A DNA stretch of 64,000 nucleotides from Lachnospiraceae bacterium (lineage in GTDB: Bacteria > Bacillota > Clostridia > Lachnospirales > Lachnospiraceae). The translations under genes and the position numbers were made by a program. A model generated the notes under the pieces. It ran no database searches and was not told where the DNA came from. It was given only the letters and a program-made list of their open reading frames with translations. This document shows, piece by piece, positions 7,446 to 16,507 of the stretch (its first letter is position 1; the number at the start of each line of letters is the position of its first letter). The stretch is taken from NCBI GenBank assembly GCA_910574965.1, contig CAJTDB010000005.1, positions 1 through 64,000 of the forward strand, written 5' to 3'.

Positions 7446-8693
7446 ATGAAAAAAGAATTACATGGTTTAAACAATAAAAAAATTCAGGTAACGAACCGTT
7501 CGCTGGTGCTGGATATTATTATTCGGAAAGGGATTATTTCCAGAAAAGAGCTGGCGGATTTGACAGGGCTTGGGAAGCCGACGATTACCAACGTAGTAAA
7601 TGAGCTGCTGGAATTTGACATTGTAGAAGAGCGGGAGAAGCCTAGAACAACGGGGCAGAGAAAGATTAAGGGGCTGGTTTTGAAAGGAGGGTCTATCCGG
7701 ATCCTTTCTGCCAGATGGATCCGAACCCGCTTTAAAGCGGCTGTCTTTACACTGTCCGGAGAGATGATCGATCTGGAGGAGTGCGAGGTATTTGCGGAAG
7801 AAGAGATCTGGTGTACGACCCAGAGGATACTGGGGACGATTGACAGACTGCTGTCCAGACATGACAAGAAAGAGATTCTTGAAATGTGTGTGGGCGTTCC
7901 GGGGCCGTATCTAAGGGCTCCCGGTCTGAATAAAGCGATTGTTAATGGTTATGACAAGCTTCAGACCATTGACATCCAGAAGTTTTTTGAGTCGCAGTAT
8001 GATTTTCCGGTTATAACGGAACACGATGCGCATCTCTCGGCTTTCTGTGAGTGGGAAAGCCTGGACATGGAACAGCAGAACGACTGCCGGTGTATGCTGG
8101 CCCTGCAGTCCGTAGGGATTGGAATCGGAGCCGGTATTATCTTGAACGGCAAAATCTTGGAAGGGGCTTTTGGAATTGCCGGAGAGATCGGTCAGCTTGG
8201 AATCTACTTTAACGGGCCGAAGAATCGATACGGGGAGAGAGGAACTCTGGAATATTATGCGTCCTCTGCCAGTGTGAAACGTTATATCGGTGAAAGAATG
8301 TGCGACTTTCCGGAGAGCAGCGTGAATGAAGAGAGCGCTTATGAAGAAATTGTGAGTGCCTATTATGCGGGGGATTCACTGGCGGTGTGGGCATTTGACA
8401 TTCTGGCGTGGAGACTTGCCTATGGGCTGCTTGGTACGATTTTTGTCATTAATCCGGACGAGATCATTATCGGCCCGGATTATCCGGTTTCGGACCGCTT
8501 TATTGGGAAGATTAAGTCGGCATTGGACGGGATGCTCAACAAGGAGATCGGGGATAAAATCAAGATTCGTTACTCTTCCGCAAAAGAAGACACGACATTA
8601 ATGGGCGGATATTATTTTACTCTGGAACATCTGATTCATGAGAAAGTCCTTTATAAAAGGATCAAGGAGATCCTGGGGGTAAAGGAAGACTAA
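7446..8693 (+). CDS. ROK family transcriptional repressor
   Basis: A 415-aa regulator with an N-terminal winged helix-turn-helix (ISRKELADLTGLGKPTITNVVNELLE, about residues 29-56) and a ROK sugar-binding domain from about residue 85. The ROK glycines are present (VGIGIGAGIILNG, GIAGEIGQLG), but the usual Zn motif CxCGxxGCxE is replaced by NRYGERGTLE, so all three cysteines are missing. XylR/NagC-type repressors of this family release DNA on binding sugar. First gene of the operon ending at 15097 and flanked by its probable operators. The second ROK gene at 19836-21092 is a paralogue of the same length. Confidence 0.92.
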   Translation: MKKELHGLNNKKIQVTNRSLVLDIIIRKGIISRKELADLTGLGKPTITNVVNELLEFDIVEEREKPRTTGQRKIKGLVLKGGSIRILSARWIRTRFKAAVFTLSGEMIDLEECEVFAEEEIWCTTQRILGTIDRLLSRHDKKEILEMCVGVPGPYLRAPGLNKAIVNGYDKLQTIDIQKFFESQYDFPVITEHDAHLSAFCEWESLDMEQQNDCRCMLALQSVGIGIGAGIILNGKILEGAFGIAGEIGQLGIYFNGPKNRYGERGTLEYYASSASVKRYIGERMCDFPESSVNEESAYEEIVSAYYAGDSLAVWAFDILAWRLAYGLLGTIFVINPDEIIIGPDYPVSDRFIGKIKSALDGMLNKEIGDKIKIRYSSAKEDTTLMGGYYFTLEHLIHEKVLYKRIKEILGVKED

Positions 8694-8737
8694 ACTGGTG
8701 CAGCATTAAAATTAATATAAAAATGGGAGGTATCACA

Positions 8738-10117
8738 ATGAGAAAAAAACTTTTATGTACCATGCTGTGTGTAACGATGCTGGCTTCCGCGCTGACAGGA
8801 TGCGGTTCTTCGGAAGCTCCGAAAGAGGATGCGCCTGTGACAGAAGGGGGTACAGAGGCAGGCGGGGATGCCTCTAAGGAAGAAGTGACGCTTACCTTTT
8901 GGGGATGGGAAGCGAGCAAGATGGAAGGCGAGGCCATCCAAAGAGGCATTGATGCTTTCGAGGATCTGCATCCGGAGATTCATGTGGACTTTATGACAGT
9001 TCCCAGTGCGGATTTCCACACCAAACTGAAAACGGCGCTTGCTTCGGGGGACGGGCCGGATGTCTTTTACCTGGATGCCATGTACTGCAAAGATTTTGTG
9101 AAGGCGGGGCTTTTGATGGATCTGACCGAGCCTGCTGCAGAGGTGCTGGGGGATATGACCAGAGCATCCAGGGAAAAGGTCAGTATTCCGGATGAAAACG
9201 GGGAAGAACATATGTACGGCATCGATATCTGCAACGTAGGTCCTGTGATCTTCTACAACAAGGATCTGTTTGAAGCAGCAGGCGTCGAGCCGATGCCGAC
9301 GAGGATGGAAGACCGCTGGACGTGGGACGAGTTTGTGGAAAATATGAAAAAGCTGACAGTGACAGACGATTCCGGCAATACGGTTCAGTATGGTACGACC
9401 AACTGGCAGGAGCAGTATTCCTTGTATGTGCTTCAGTATATGCTGGAACTAAACGGGGCAAACTGGTATAACGAAGATATGACGGCAGCTCAGAACGTGA
9501 ACAGCCCGGAAGCGAGAGAGGTTCTAGAGTCCATCAAGGCACTGCGGGAGCAGGGGATCGCACCGGATCCCAACGCAGCCGGCAGCGATACGGGCAATTC
9601 ACCGACTTCTATGTTCCTGACCGGAAAGGTTGCAACGATTGCCATCGGTTCCTATGCACTGCAGGAGCTGGCAGCTTCAGACATTAATCTCGGCGTGGGC
9701 CTGTTCCCGACCTTTGGGAAGGATGATGCAGATGCCATGATCGTTTCTGCAGATATGAAAGCCATTAACAAAGAGACGGAACATCCGGAAGAGGCGCTCC
9801 TTCTGGCTACGTACATGAGTTCGGTAGATTTTGGAATCCCGATTTATAAGACGGGTCTGTGGATGCCCTCCAGAACGACCATGTATGAAGCGGACAACCT
9901 GGAACTCTGGTTTGATCGGGAGATATATCCGGAAGGCTGGGAGAACTTGCTGGACGTATTCCAGAACGCGAAAAACAAGCCTACAGATAAGCTTAGCAAT
10001 ACCATGGCCGTCAATGCGGCGGTGGATGAAGAACTGCAGGCATTCTATTATACCGGTCAGGATGTCGAAACGACGCTGCAGAATATAGAAGACCGGATCA
10101 ATGCGGTGCTGAAATAG
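8738..10117 (+). CDS. Sugar ABC transporter substrate-binding lipoprotein (family 1)
   Basis: A 459-aa secreted lipoprotein: signal peptide with lipobox LTGC near residue 21, then an acidic linker and a type I solute-binding fold (LTFWGWEASK, YGIDICNVGPVIFYNKDLFE, MFLTGKVATIAIGSYA). It belongs to the MalE/UgpB-type CUT1 class that binds oligosaccharides or glycosides. Start ATG 8738 was chosen over the upstream ATG because GGGAGG lies 7 nt before it. It is followed by the hairpin at 10149 and the two permease genes. No ATPase gene is in the operon, so a shared MsmK-type ATPase is presumably used. Confidence 0.92.
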   Translation: MRKKLLCTMLCVTMLASALTGCGSSEAPKEDAPVTEGGTEAGGDASKEEVTLTFWGWEASKMEGEAIQRGIDAFEDLHPEIHVDFMTVPSADFHTKLKTALASGDGPDVFYLDAMYCKDFVKAGLLMDLTEPAAEVLGDMTRASREKVSIPDENGEEHMYGIDICNVGPVIFYNKDLFEAAGVEPMPTRMEDRWTWDEFVENMKKLTVTDDSGNTVQYGTTNWQEQYSLYVLQYMLELNGANWYNEDMTAAQNVNSPEAREVLESIKALREQGIAPDPNAAGSDTGNSPTSMFLTGKVATIAIGSYALQELAASDINLGVGLFPTFGKDDADAMIVSADMKAINKETEHPEEALLLATYMSSVDFGIPIYKTGLWMPSRTTMYEADNLELWFDREIYPEGWENLLDVFQNAKNKPTDKLSNTMAVNAAVDEELQAFYYTGQDVETTLQNIEDRINAVLK

Positions 10118-10148
10118 CACGGCAAAGACGGCGGCATAAGCAGAAAGA

Positions 10149-10186
10149 GAGGCAGCCGGAATACAAAGTCCGGGCTGCCTCATTTT
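10149..10186 (+). terminator. Intra-operon attenuator hairpin after the binding-protein gene
   Basis: GAGGCAGCCGGA...TCCGGGCTGCCTC followed by ATTTTCAT. A partial terminator here would raise binding-protein output above that of the permeases. Confidence 0.65.
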
Positions 10187-10201
10187 CATAAAGGGGTATG
10201 T

Positions 10202-11086
10202 ATGAAGACGAAAAAAAGAAATAAAGATGCACTGTGGGCAGTTCTGTTTCTTGCTCCCGCGGTGATCGGCTTATGTACATTTACATTGTATCCGCTGCTG
10301 GATTCTCTTTTTATCAGCTTTCACCAATGGGATCTGTTTGGCGATATGAAGTTTATCGGATTTCAGAATTATGTAGATTTCTTTCAGGATGCTACGGGAA
10401 GAAAAGTATTTATCAATACCGTCGTTTTTACCCTGATAGCGGTGCCGATTCAACTGGTCATGGCGTTCTTTTTAGCGGTGGCGCTGAACCAGAAGATCAG
10501 AGGAGTGCGTTTTTTCCGCGGCGCATATTTTATGCCGGCCATCGCATCCATGGTGTCCGTTTCCATTGTGTGGCAGTGGCTGTTTAATACGGACTTCGGC
10601 ATGGTCAACTATGTGATCGAATTGCTGGGCGGTGCAAAGCTGAACTGGCTCACCAATCCGAATCTTTCTCTTTGGACCATCATTATCGTAAGCTGCTGGA
10701 AAGGACTTGGATACAACATGGTGATCTTCCTGGCGGGGCTGCAGGGGATACCGGCGACTTATTATGAAGCGGCAGAGCTGGATGGGTGCACGGGGCTGGC
10801 GCGCCTGGCCCGAATCACATTCCCGCTTTTGAAGCCGACGACACTTTATGTGAGCATTACATGTGTAATTAATTCCATGCAGGTATTTGACCAGGTCATG
10901 ATTATTACAGGAGGCGGCCCGGCAAGGTCCTCCTCGGTGCTGGTCCAGTATATTTATGAAAATGCATTTGATTATTATAACATGGGATACGCCAGCGCGC
11001 TTGGCTGGATCTTGGCAATCTTTATCTTTGTGCTGGCGGCAGTTCAGTTCCGGTTTATGGGCAGCGATGATTACAGTGTGGAATGA
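10202..11086 (+). CDS. Sugar ABC transporter permease (MalF-type)
   Basis: A 294-aa inner-membrane subunit with six hydrophobic segments, starting with ALWAVLFLAPAVIGLCTFTLYPLL. The EAA loop ETYYEAAELDGCTGLARLARITFPLL-like motif is visible around residues 180-205 (YYEAAELDGC). This is the MalF/UgpA half of a CUT1 importer. Ribosome site AAAGGGG precedes ATG 10202. The partner permease follows after 21 bp. Confidence 0.93.
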   Translation: MKTKKRNKDALWAVLFLAPAVIGLCTFTLYPLLDSLFISFHQWDLFGDMKFIGFQNYVDFFQDATGRKVFINTVVFTLIAVPIQLVMAFFLAVALNQKIRGVRFFRGAYFMPAIASMVSVSIVWQWLFNTDFGMVNYVIELLGGAKLNWLTNPNLSLWTIIIVSCWKGLGYNMVIFLAGLQGIPATYYEAAELDGCTGLARLARITFPLLKPTTLYVSITCVINSMQVFDQVMIITGGGPARSSSVLVQYIYENAFDYYNMGYASALGWILAIFIFVLAAVQFRFMGSDDYSVE

Positions 11087-11107
11087 GCCTTCATGGAGAA
11101 CTTGAAA

Positions 11108-11941
11108 ATGGGGAAAAAACGAAAAGAATTTTTGGTAAAGTTAATATCGGTCCTTGTGCTGACGGCCGGTGCGCTGGTCGTGCTGGTGCCGTTTATCTGG
11201 ATGTTTTCTACGTCCTTTAAAACGTTGTCAGATGTATTTCAGTATCCGCCGAAATTTTTCGGAGAAATATTTTACTGGCAGAATTATGTGAATGTATTTG
11301 AGACGATCGATTTTATCGGGATGTTTAAAAATACGCTGATTGTTACAGTAGCTGTGGCAGCCGGACAGCTGGTCACTTCAACGATGGCGGGTTTTGCGTT
11401 TACGTATCTGAATTTCAGAGGAAGAGACACTATTTTCAAAATCTTTCTTTTTGCAGTGATGGTGCCCTTCTATGTGATGCTGATTCCGACTTTTTCACTG
11501 ATGCGGGATCTGAAGCTGACCAATACATTATGGTCGCTGATTCTGCCCTGTGTGGTATCTCCTTTTGGAATCTTTATGATGCGTCAGAGTTATCTGAGCA
11601 TCCCAAGATCTCTGGGAGAAGCGGCAGCCATCGACGGGTGTTCGCCGTGGAAAATTTTTACCAGGATCTACCTTCCGCTTTCGAAACCGGCGATGACAAC
11701 ACTGGTGATTTTTACGTTTATGAGTACCTGGAATGATTTTATTCGGCCCTTGATTTTTTTGACCAGCAATAAAAATATGACGCTTACTCTGGGTCTGTAC
11801 AATCTGGTCGGAAGTTATGCGACGGACTGGGGGCTTTTGATGGCGGCGGTGATTATGAGTCTGCTTCCGATACTGATTCTCTACCTGTGCCTGCAGGATT
11901 TCTTTGTGGAAGGAATCGCAGTCACCGGACTGAAGGGCTGA
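11108..11941 (+). CDS. Sugar ABC transporter permease (MalG-type)
   Basis: A 277-aa permease of the MalG/UgpE type with six hydrophobic segments and the EAA loop GEAAAIDGCSPWKIFTRIY. It pairs with the permease at 10202. Start ATG 11108 is preferred because GGAG lies 9 nt upstream; ATG 11093 is in frame but has no good ribosome site. It ends 30 bp before the GH32 gene. Confidence 0.92.
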   Translation: MGKKRKEFLVKLISVLVLTAGALVVLVPFIWMFSTSFKTLSDVFQYPPKFFGEIFYWQNYVNVFETIDFIGMFKNTLIVTVAVAAGQLVTSTMAGFAFTYLNFRGRDTIFKIFLFAVMVPFYVMLIPTFSLMRDLKLTNTLWSLILPCVVSPFGIFMMRQSYLSIPRSLGEAAAIDGCSPWKIFTRIYLPLSKPAMTTLVIFTFMSTWNDFIRPLIFLTSNKNMTLTLGLYNLVGSYATDWGLLMAAVIMSLLPILILYLCLQDFFVEGIAVTGLKG

Positions 11942-11971
11942 CGGGGGCGCAGTAAGAAAGGAGCGTTTTGC

Positions 11972-13417
11972 ATGAATTTACAGGAGAAAATAACAGAAAG
12001 TACAAAGAAGATCTTTCAGGCGGCCAAGATCGCGGATCAGGACCAGACACGGCCTGCGTATCATTTCCATTCCCCTGGGCAGTGGATGGATGATCCTAAC
12101 GGGGTGATCTATTATAAAGGATACTATCACATGATGTACAGCCTGAACCCGGATACGGACAGGCATCGGGCGGGTATGGTATATAAGACGGGTTCTTCTC
12201 TCTGGAAGACTTCGGAACCGGACTGGACCGGCGGTATTACGGTGTGGGGACATGCGCGCAGCAGGGATCTGATTCACTGGGAGCATATGCCTGTAGCGCT
12301 GTATCCGGATACGGACCATGGAGAGTATTATATATGGTTTGGATGCACGGCCATCAATGACGAAGGGGTTCCGGTAGCCATTTATACAAGTATCGGTTAT
12401 GAAGACCGGAATCCGACAGATTCGGCTGTACAGTTTATCGCCTTTGGGGAAGACGATGATCTGGTAAGGTGGAGGCCGGGGACCGAGGTGAATCCGATTA
12501 TGACAGAGGCGCTTCATCAGGGGAAAAAGATCTGGGAGTGGAGGGATCCGTTTTTGTTCCGGCAGAACGGAAAGGCATACCTTCTGCTGGGCGGCAAAGA
12601 AGATCAGGAGCAGGGCGGAAAGGCGGCAGTCCTTTTGTACGAGGCAGAGGACAAAGCATTTGCAAAATGGAACTATAAAGGAGTGCTGTTCCGTTATCCC
12701 AATCAGAAACTTAGAAGCTGCGAGTGTCCGAATATTGTCCAACTGGGGGAAAAATGGGTGATCTTTGTGTCGCCTCACGGACCGGTGGAATATTTTGTGG
12801 GGGATCTGGATGCCGAAAACTGCAGCTTCACCTGGGAAAAGCATGGCTTTGTGGACTGCAGCGCACATTTTTATGCCACAAACGTCATCACAGATGACAG
12901 GGGACGGAAACTTTTATGGGGAGCGGTGGAAGGTTTTCAAAATACGTCCGGATGGAATGGAATCAACTCGCTTCCAAGGGAGATTTCTCTGGACGAAAAC
13001 GGACGTCTGGTGCAGCGGATTCCGGAGGAGCTGCATGAACTGAGAGGGAGAACAAATGTTCTTGATTCGGATCATCGGTCTGCGAAGGCGGCATCTGCAG
13101 CCCTTGAACTGATCGTGAACTTCCGGGCGGGAGAACACGGCGTACTTCGGCTGGGGGATGCAGAGATTGAAATCTGTGCCGATCTGCTTGTGGCAGAGGA
13201 CACCAATATTCGCCTGGAAGACAGGCCGGAACATACGCTGCATATTTTCCTGGACCGCAGTATGATGGAAATCTTTATCGATGAAAAAGACTGCTTTACG
13301 GCCATGGTTCCTCCGATGACCGGAGAATGCGAAGTGGCTGTCTCCGGCGGGGATATCCAGGTGCAGTTCTGGGAGCTGAATGTAAACGATCTGTTTTCTG
13401 CATATGAACCGGATTGA
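11972..13417 (+). CDS. GH32 glycoside hydrolase, divergent
   Basis: A 481-aa cytoplasmic enzyme (no signal peptide) of the invertase/fructanase family. The nucleophile block reads QWMDDPNG (residues 37-44, nucleophile Asp41), the transition-state block is WRDP (Asp192) and the acid/base block is CECPN (Glu251). Known GH32 members normally have WMNDPNG, YQYNP and FSGS; here these are WMDDPNG, YSLNP (56-60) and WFGCT (122-126), so several sugar-contacting positions differ. The C-terminal beta-sandwich is present (LHIFLDRSMMEIFIDE). The next gene is a ribulokinase rather than a fructokinase, which suggests a substrate other than plain fructans. The family is secure; the substrate is not. Confidence 0.88.
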   Translation: MNLQEKITESTKKIFQAAKIADQDQTRPAYHFHSPGQWMDDPNGVIYYKGYYHMMYSLNPDTDRHRAGMVYKTGSSLWKTSEPDWTGGITVWGHARSRDLIHWEHMPVALYPDTDHGEYYIWFGCTAINDEGVPVAIYTSIGYEDRNPTDSAVQFIAFGEDDDLVRWRPGTEVNPIMTEALHQGKKIWEWRDPFLFRQNGKAYLLLGGKEDQEQGGKAAVLLYEAEDKAFAKWNYKGVLFRYPNQKLRSCECPNIVQLGEKWVIFVSPHGPVEYFVGDLDAENCSFTWEKHGFVDCSAHFYATNVITDDRGRKLLWGAVEGFQNTSGWNGINSLPREISLDENGRLVQRIPEELHELRGRTNVLDSDHRSAKAASAALELIVNFRAGEHGVLRLGDAEIEICADLLVAEDTNIRLEDRPEHTLHIFLDRSMMEIFIDEKDCFTAMVPPMTGECEVAVSGGDIQVQFWELNVNDLFSAYEPD

Positions 13418-13432
13418 AGGAAAAGGAGAGAT

Positions 13433-15097
13433 ATGGACAGACAGTATGTGATCGGGGTTGATTTTGGCTCCGACAGTGCAAGAGCCATCGTTGTGGATGC
13501 CTGTTCGGCTGAGGTTCTGGCGGAGGCTTCGATGCTGTATCCGCGCTGGGAGAAGAGAAAATACTGTGACAGTGAGTGCTCTCAGTACCGGCAGCACCCC
13601 AAGGATTATCTGGAAGTGCTGGAAGGGGTGCTGAAAGAGGTGCTGGACCAGGCGGGATCTTCCGGGAGGGAGAAGATCGCAGGCATCGCCGTGGATACGA
13701 CTGGTTCTACCGTGTGCCCGGTGGACGAAGAAGGCACGCCGCTGGCTATGCTGGATGCCTTTTTGGAGGAGCCGGATGCTATGTTTCATATGTGGAAGGA
13801 TCATACGGCTGTGAAAGAGGCGAGAGAGCTTAACGAGCATTTTTCGAAGGGCGGGACTGATTATACGCAGTTTCAGGGGGAATACTCGGCGGAATGGTTC
13901 TGGGCCAAGATTCTGCATACGGTTCGCAAAAATCCGGCCGTAAAAGCGGCTGCATATACATGGGTGGAGCATACGGACTGGATTGCAGGAGTGCTTGCAG
14001 GAAGGACCCGGCCGGAAGAGATCGTGCACTGTGCCTGCGCGGCAGGGCATAAAGCTTTGTGGAACAGCCGCTTTGGGGGACTGCCTGCGAGGGACTGTTT
14101 GAGCGGAGCGGATCCTTATCTGGGACTTATACACGACCGGTATTCCCAGCAGCCGAAAAATGCGGGGGAACGAATCGGGATGCTTTCTCCAAAGTGGGCG
14201 TCGAAACTTGGGCTTTCAGAACAGGTGTCGGTGGCTGTCGGTTCTTTTGACGCCCATGCGGGGGCGGTTGGAGTGGGGATCTCCGAGCGCACGCTGGTCA
14301 AGGTGGCAGGTACTTCCACGGTAGACATGATGATTATGAAGCCGGAGGACATCAAAGGCAAAAATATCAGTGTCTGCTGCGGAATGGCGGAAAATTCTAT
14401 CGTTCCCGGATTTTACGGCTGTGAAGCAGGACAGAGCGCATTTGGGGATACGTATGTATGGTATAAAAGGATATTGATGTGGCCTCTGGAACATATGTAC
14501 ATACCGGAGGAGATCCTGCCGGCGCAGATGAGGACCGGACTGCAGGAATATATGGCTGCCCGCATGATCTGTGAGCTTGAAAAGGCGGCTCAGGAAGAAG
14601 GCGGCGATGAAAAGCTGACCGCGCTGGACTGGTTTAACGGGCGCAGATATCCGTGCCTGAACGAGACGGTAAAAAGTTCCATAAGCGGGCTGTCGCTGGG
14701 GACGGCTGCACCGGATATTTACCGTGCACTGGTGAAGGGCACTATATTTGGGAGCAGACATATCTATGATTCCCTGGTGGAAGCGGGGGCTCAGATTGAC
14801 CGGGTGATCTGCGTAGGAGGCGTGGCGCAAAAATCCAGATATATCATGCAGATGCTGTCGGATGTGCTGGATGTTCCGATCATGGTATCCAAGGAAAAAC
14901 AAAGCTGCGCCAGAGGCGCGTGCGTCTTTGCGGCGGTGGGGGCCGGGCTTTTTCCCGATGTGCAGGCGGCTCAGCGCGCATTATGCGAGACATATGAACC
15001 GACCTTTTATCCGAGGAAGGATATGCATGAGAAATATCAGGAAGAGTATGCGGAATATCTGGAACTGGGGGAATATACAGAAGGGCGTAGGGGGTGA
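13433..15097 (+). CDS. araB: Ribulokinase (AraB-type FGGY kinase)
   Basis: A 554-aa FGGY carbohydrate kinase whose features follow AraB closely along the whole length: GVDFGSDSARAIVVD at the start, DTTGSTVCPVD, MFHMWKDHTAV, SAEWFWAKILH, the FDAHAGAVG motif, VKVAGTSTVDM, EAGQSAFGDTYVW and DWFNGRRYP. AraB phosphorylates L-ribulose and other 2-ketopentoses with ATP. An AraD epimerase gene lies downstream at 16771, after an unrelated insert, but no AraA isomerase is in the window. Ribosome site AAGGAGA precedes ATG 13433. Last gene of the operon, followed by a terminator. Confidence 0.9.
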   Translation: MDRQYVIGVDFGSDSARAIVVDACSAEVLAEASMLYPRWEKRKYCDSECSQYRQHPKDYLEVLEGVLKEVLDQAGSSGREKIAGIAVDTTGSTVCPVDEEGTPLAMLDAFLEEPDAMFHMWKDHTAVKEARELNEHFSKGGTDYTQFQGEYSAEWFWAKILHTVRKNPAVKAAAYTWVEHTDWIAGVLAGRTRPEEIVHCACAAGHKALWNSRFGGLPARDCLSGADPYLGLIHDRYSQQPKNAGERIGMLSPKWASKLGLSEQVSVAVGSFDAHAGAVGVGISERTLVKVAGTSTVDMMIMKPEDIKGKNISVCCGMAENSIVPGFYGCEAGQSAFGDTYVWYKRILMWPLEHMYIPEEILPAQMRTGLQEYMAARMICELEKAAQEEGGDEKLTALDWFNGRRYPCLNETVKSSISGLSLGTAAPDIYRALVKGTIFGSRHIYDSLVEAGAQIDRVICVGGVAQKSRYIMQMLSDVLDVPIMVSKEKQSCARGACVFAAVGAGLFPDVQAAQRALCETYEPTFYPRKDMHEKYQEEYAEYLELGEYTEGRRG

Positions 15098-15100
15098 AAA

Positions 15101-15140
15101 AATGCGTCTCCCGGCTTGGGCCGGGGGGCGCGTTCTTTTT
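15101..15140 (+). terminator. Terminator of the GH32/ribulokinase operon
   Basis: GCGTCTCCCGG-cttg-GGCCGGGGGGCGCG followed by TTCTTTTTG immediately after the kinase stop codon. Confidence 0.8.
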
Positions 15141-15328
15141 GTGCGCAATATGACACACTTTATCATCCTTTTGCTGCCTGGTGGAATGATAGCATAAGCA
15201 ATTTTGAATTACAACATGAGTAATCTTTTTTTATAAGATTTATTCATATGCACCTATGTCCATATTTTAACATAAAGAAAGGAATCTTCTGTCAGGCACA
15301 TAATTATTTATTTTTTGATGCTGTTAGT

Positions 15329-15739
15329 TCAACAAACATTTAATTTACTGGACAATTCATTTAGAGAATACACATTTCCCCTTCCATCCTCCAATATATA
15401 TTTCTCTTGATTTTCGCTTTTGTCAAAAAAGAGAATCAGTTCAGAAAAATTAGAAATCATAATGCCATCCAAAACACGATTGCGCCAGAATATACCCGCT
15501 TTATTTATTACAACGAGACTCTGTCTATACAAAATATCATCGATTGGCGGATATTGCAAGTTGCCCACATAAAATTCAATGAGGCTTTCTCCTAATTCTG
15601 CGTTGACAATCTGCCCATTTGTATCTGCGCAGAAGTTGTATAAACTGGCTTTGATTGACGGGAACCATTTTTCTTCCCAATATTTTCTTAATTTCCGCAC
15701 CTCTTCTTTTTTGTTTTTATCTGAAATATAAATGTCCAT
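15329..15739 (-). CDS. Hypothetical protein (136 aa)
   Basis: Not recognised. The start MDIYISDKNKKEEV at 15739 is chosen because GGAGGACT stands 10 nt upstream on the minus strand; the frame extends further upstream without support. The sequence is soluble, rich in aromatic and acidic residues (KYWEEKWFPSIKASLYNF near the N-terminus, ELILFFDKSENQEKYILEDG near the C-terminus), with no membrane segment. It resembles small single-domain immunity or cargo-type proteins only in general character. It lies in a low-GC island between the araB and araD transcription units with the gene at 15922. Confidence 0.6.
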   Translation of the reverse strand: MDIYISDKNKKEEVRKLRKYWEEKWFPSIKASLYNFCADTNGQIVNAELGESLIEFYVGNLQYPPIDDILYRQSLVVINKAGIFWRNRVLDGIMISNFSELILFFDKSENQEKYILEDGRGNVYSLNELSSKLNVC

Positions 15740-15864
15740 AGTAAATAGTCCTCCAATCCCGATTTGTGCTGGCTCCATTATATGCTGTCCTATTGAGCTT
15801 CCCCAGTGATGATTTTCGCAGATTGAAAATTTGCGAAAATCATCTGCTGTCAGCAGGACGCCCC

Positions 15865-15914
15865 CGGCAGGGCGCAATGCATCACTTTCCTAAGTGGTGC
15901 ATTGCGCCCTGCCG
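15865..15914. repeat. 50-bp near-perfect stem-loop
   Basis: CGGCAGGGCGCAATGC pairs with GCATTGCGCCCTGCCG, and the inner ATCACTT/AAGTGGT pairs with one G-U, giving a 23-bp stem around TCCT. It lies 8 bp after the stop of the minus-strand gene at 15922 and has no T-run on either side. It could be a strong terminator or processing hairpin, or a mobile palindrome. Confidence 0.75.
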
Positions 15915-15921
15915 TTGTTGT

Positions 15922-16398
15922 CTAATCAGATGTTTTTGACGAGGAGCAGATGCAGATTTTGGCGAGGATGAGAGATTGAACGCTAATCAAAGTTTGCGCG
16001 GCATCGTCATCATATTGCCGGAGGAGATCGGTTAATTCATTAAATAGCTCAAACAAATGTTCGAGCTGTTGTTCGCCCATGATTGCCTGAGCCATCGGCG
16101 TGAGATCGTCCGGGGCAATGTCGAAAATTTGTGAAATGAGGGCTTTTGCGCGGGCCTCCTCCGCGGCTTCGATGCGCGCCTGCGCTGTTATTGCATGATA
16201 AGCATCTTCGAAAGAAATATGCGGGTGGTTGCGTTGGTAGGTGACAATTTGCTTTAATTCTTCGATCTGTTCGACCGTGAAAAGCTCCCGATCCTTGATC
16301 TGGCCTTCAGCGCGATACAGGGCGCGAAGTTTGCGGAGTCCGGTGTTGGTGATTCCTAAAGTTGCCATAGTTGCGGCTGTTGATATGTAATCTGACAT
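15922..16398 (-). CDS. Hypothetical MerR-like helix-turn-helix protein (158 aa)
   Basis: The N-terminal 60 residues (MSDYISTAATMATLGITNTG, then LRKLRALYRAEG and LFTVEQIEELKQIVTYQRN) look like a MerR-type winged helix. The rest is helical and Glu/Ala-rich (ARIEAAEEARAKALISQIFD). No metal or ligand site is evident. Start ATG 16398 has GGGAGG 10 nt upstream. The promoter at 16479-16507 contains a palindrome in its spacer, which suggests autoregulation. The target and role are unknown. Confidence 0.65.
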   Translation of the reverse strand: MSDYISTAATMATLGITNTGLRKLRALYRAEGQIKDRELFTVEQIEELKQIVTYQRNHPHISFEDAYHAITAQARIEAAEEARAKALISQIFDIAPDDLTPMAQAIMGEQQLEHLFELFNELTDLLRQYDDDAAQTLISVQSLILAKICICSSSKTSD

Positions 16399-16478
16399 TG
16401 TTTTTTTCCTCCCTTTTGATGAAATAAACTTTTGCCCATATACAAGCAAAAACAACATCTAATAAGCTTATGGGCTAT

Positions 16479-16507
16479 ACTATAACACGAGCGTGTGAGC
16501 CTGTCAA
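16479..16507 (-). promoter_or_regulatory. Promoter with internal palindromic operator
   Basis: On the minus strand TTGACA (16507-16502), 17 bp, TATAGT (16484-16479). The palindrome ACACG-AG-CGTGT (16485-16496) fills most of the spacer, the position where MerR-type or autorepressing regulators bind. Confidence 0.75.

Noticed and set aside
12914-14134. 406-codon minus-strand ORF
   Set aside because: Antisense shadow of the GH32 and ribulokinase genes.
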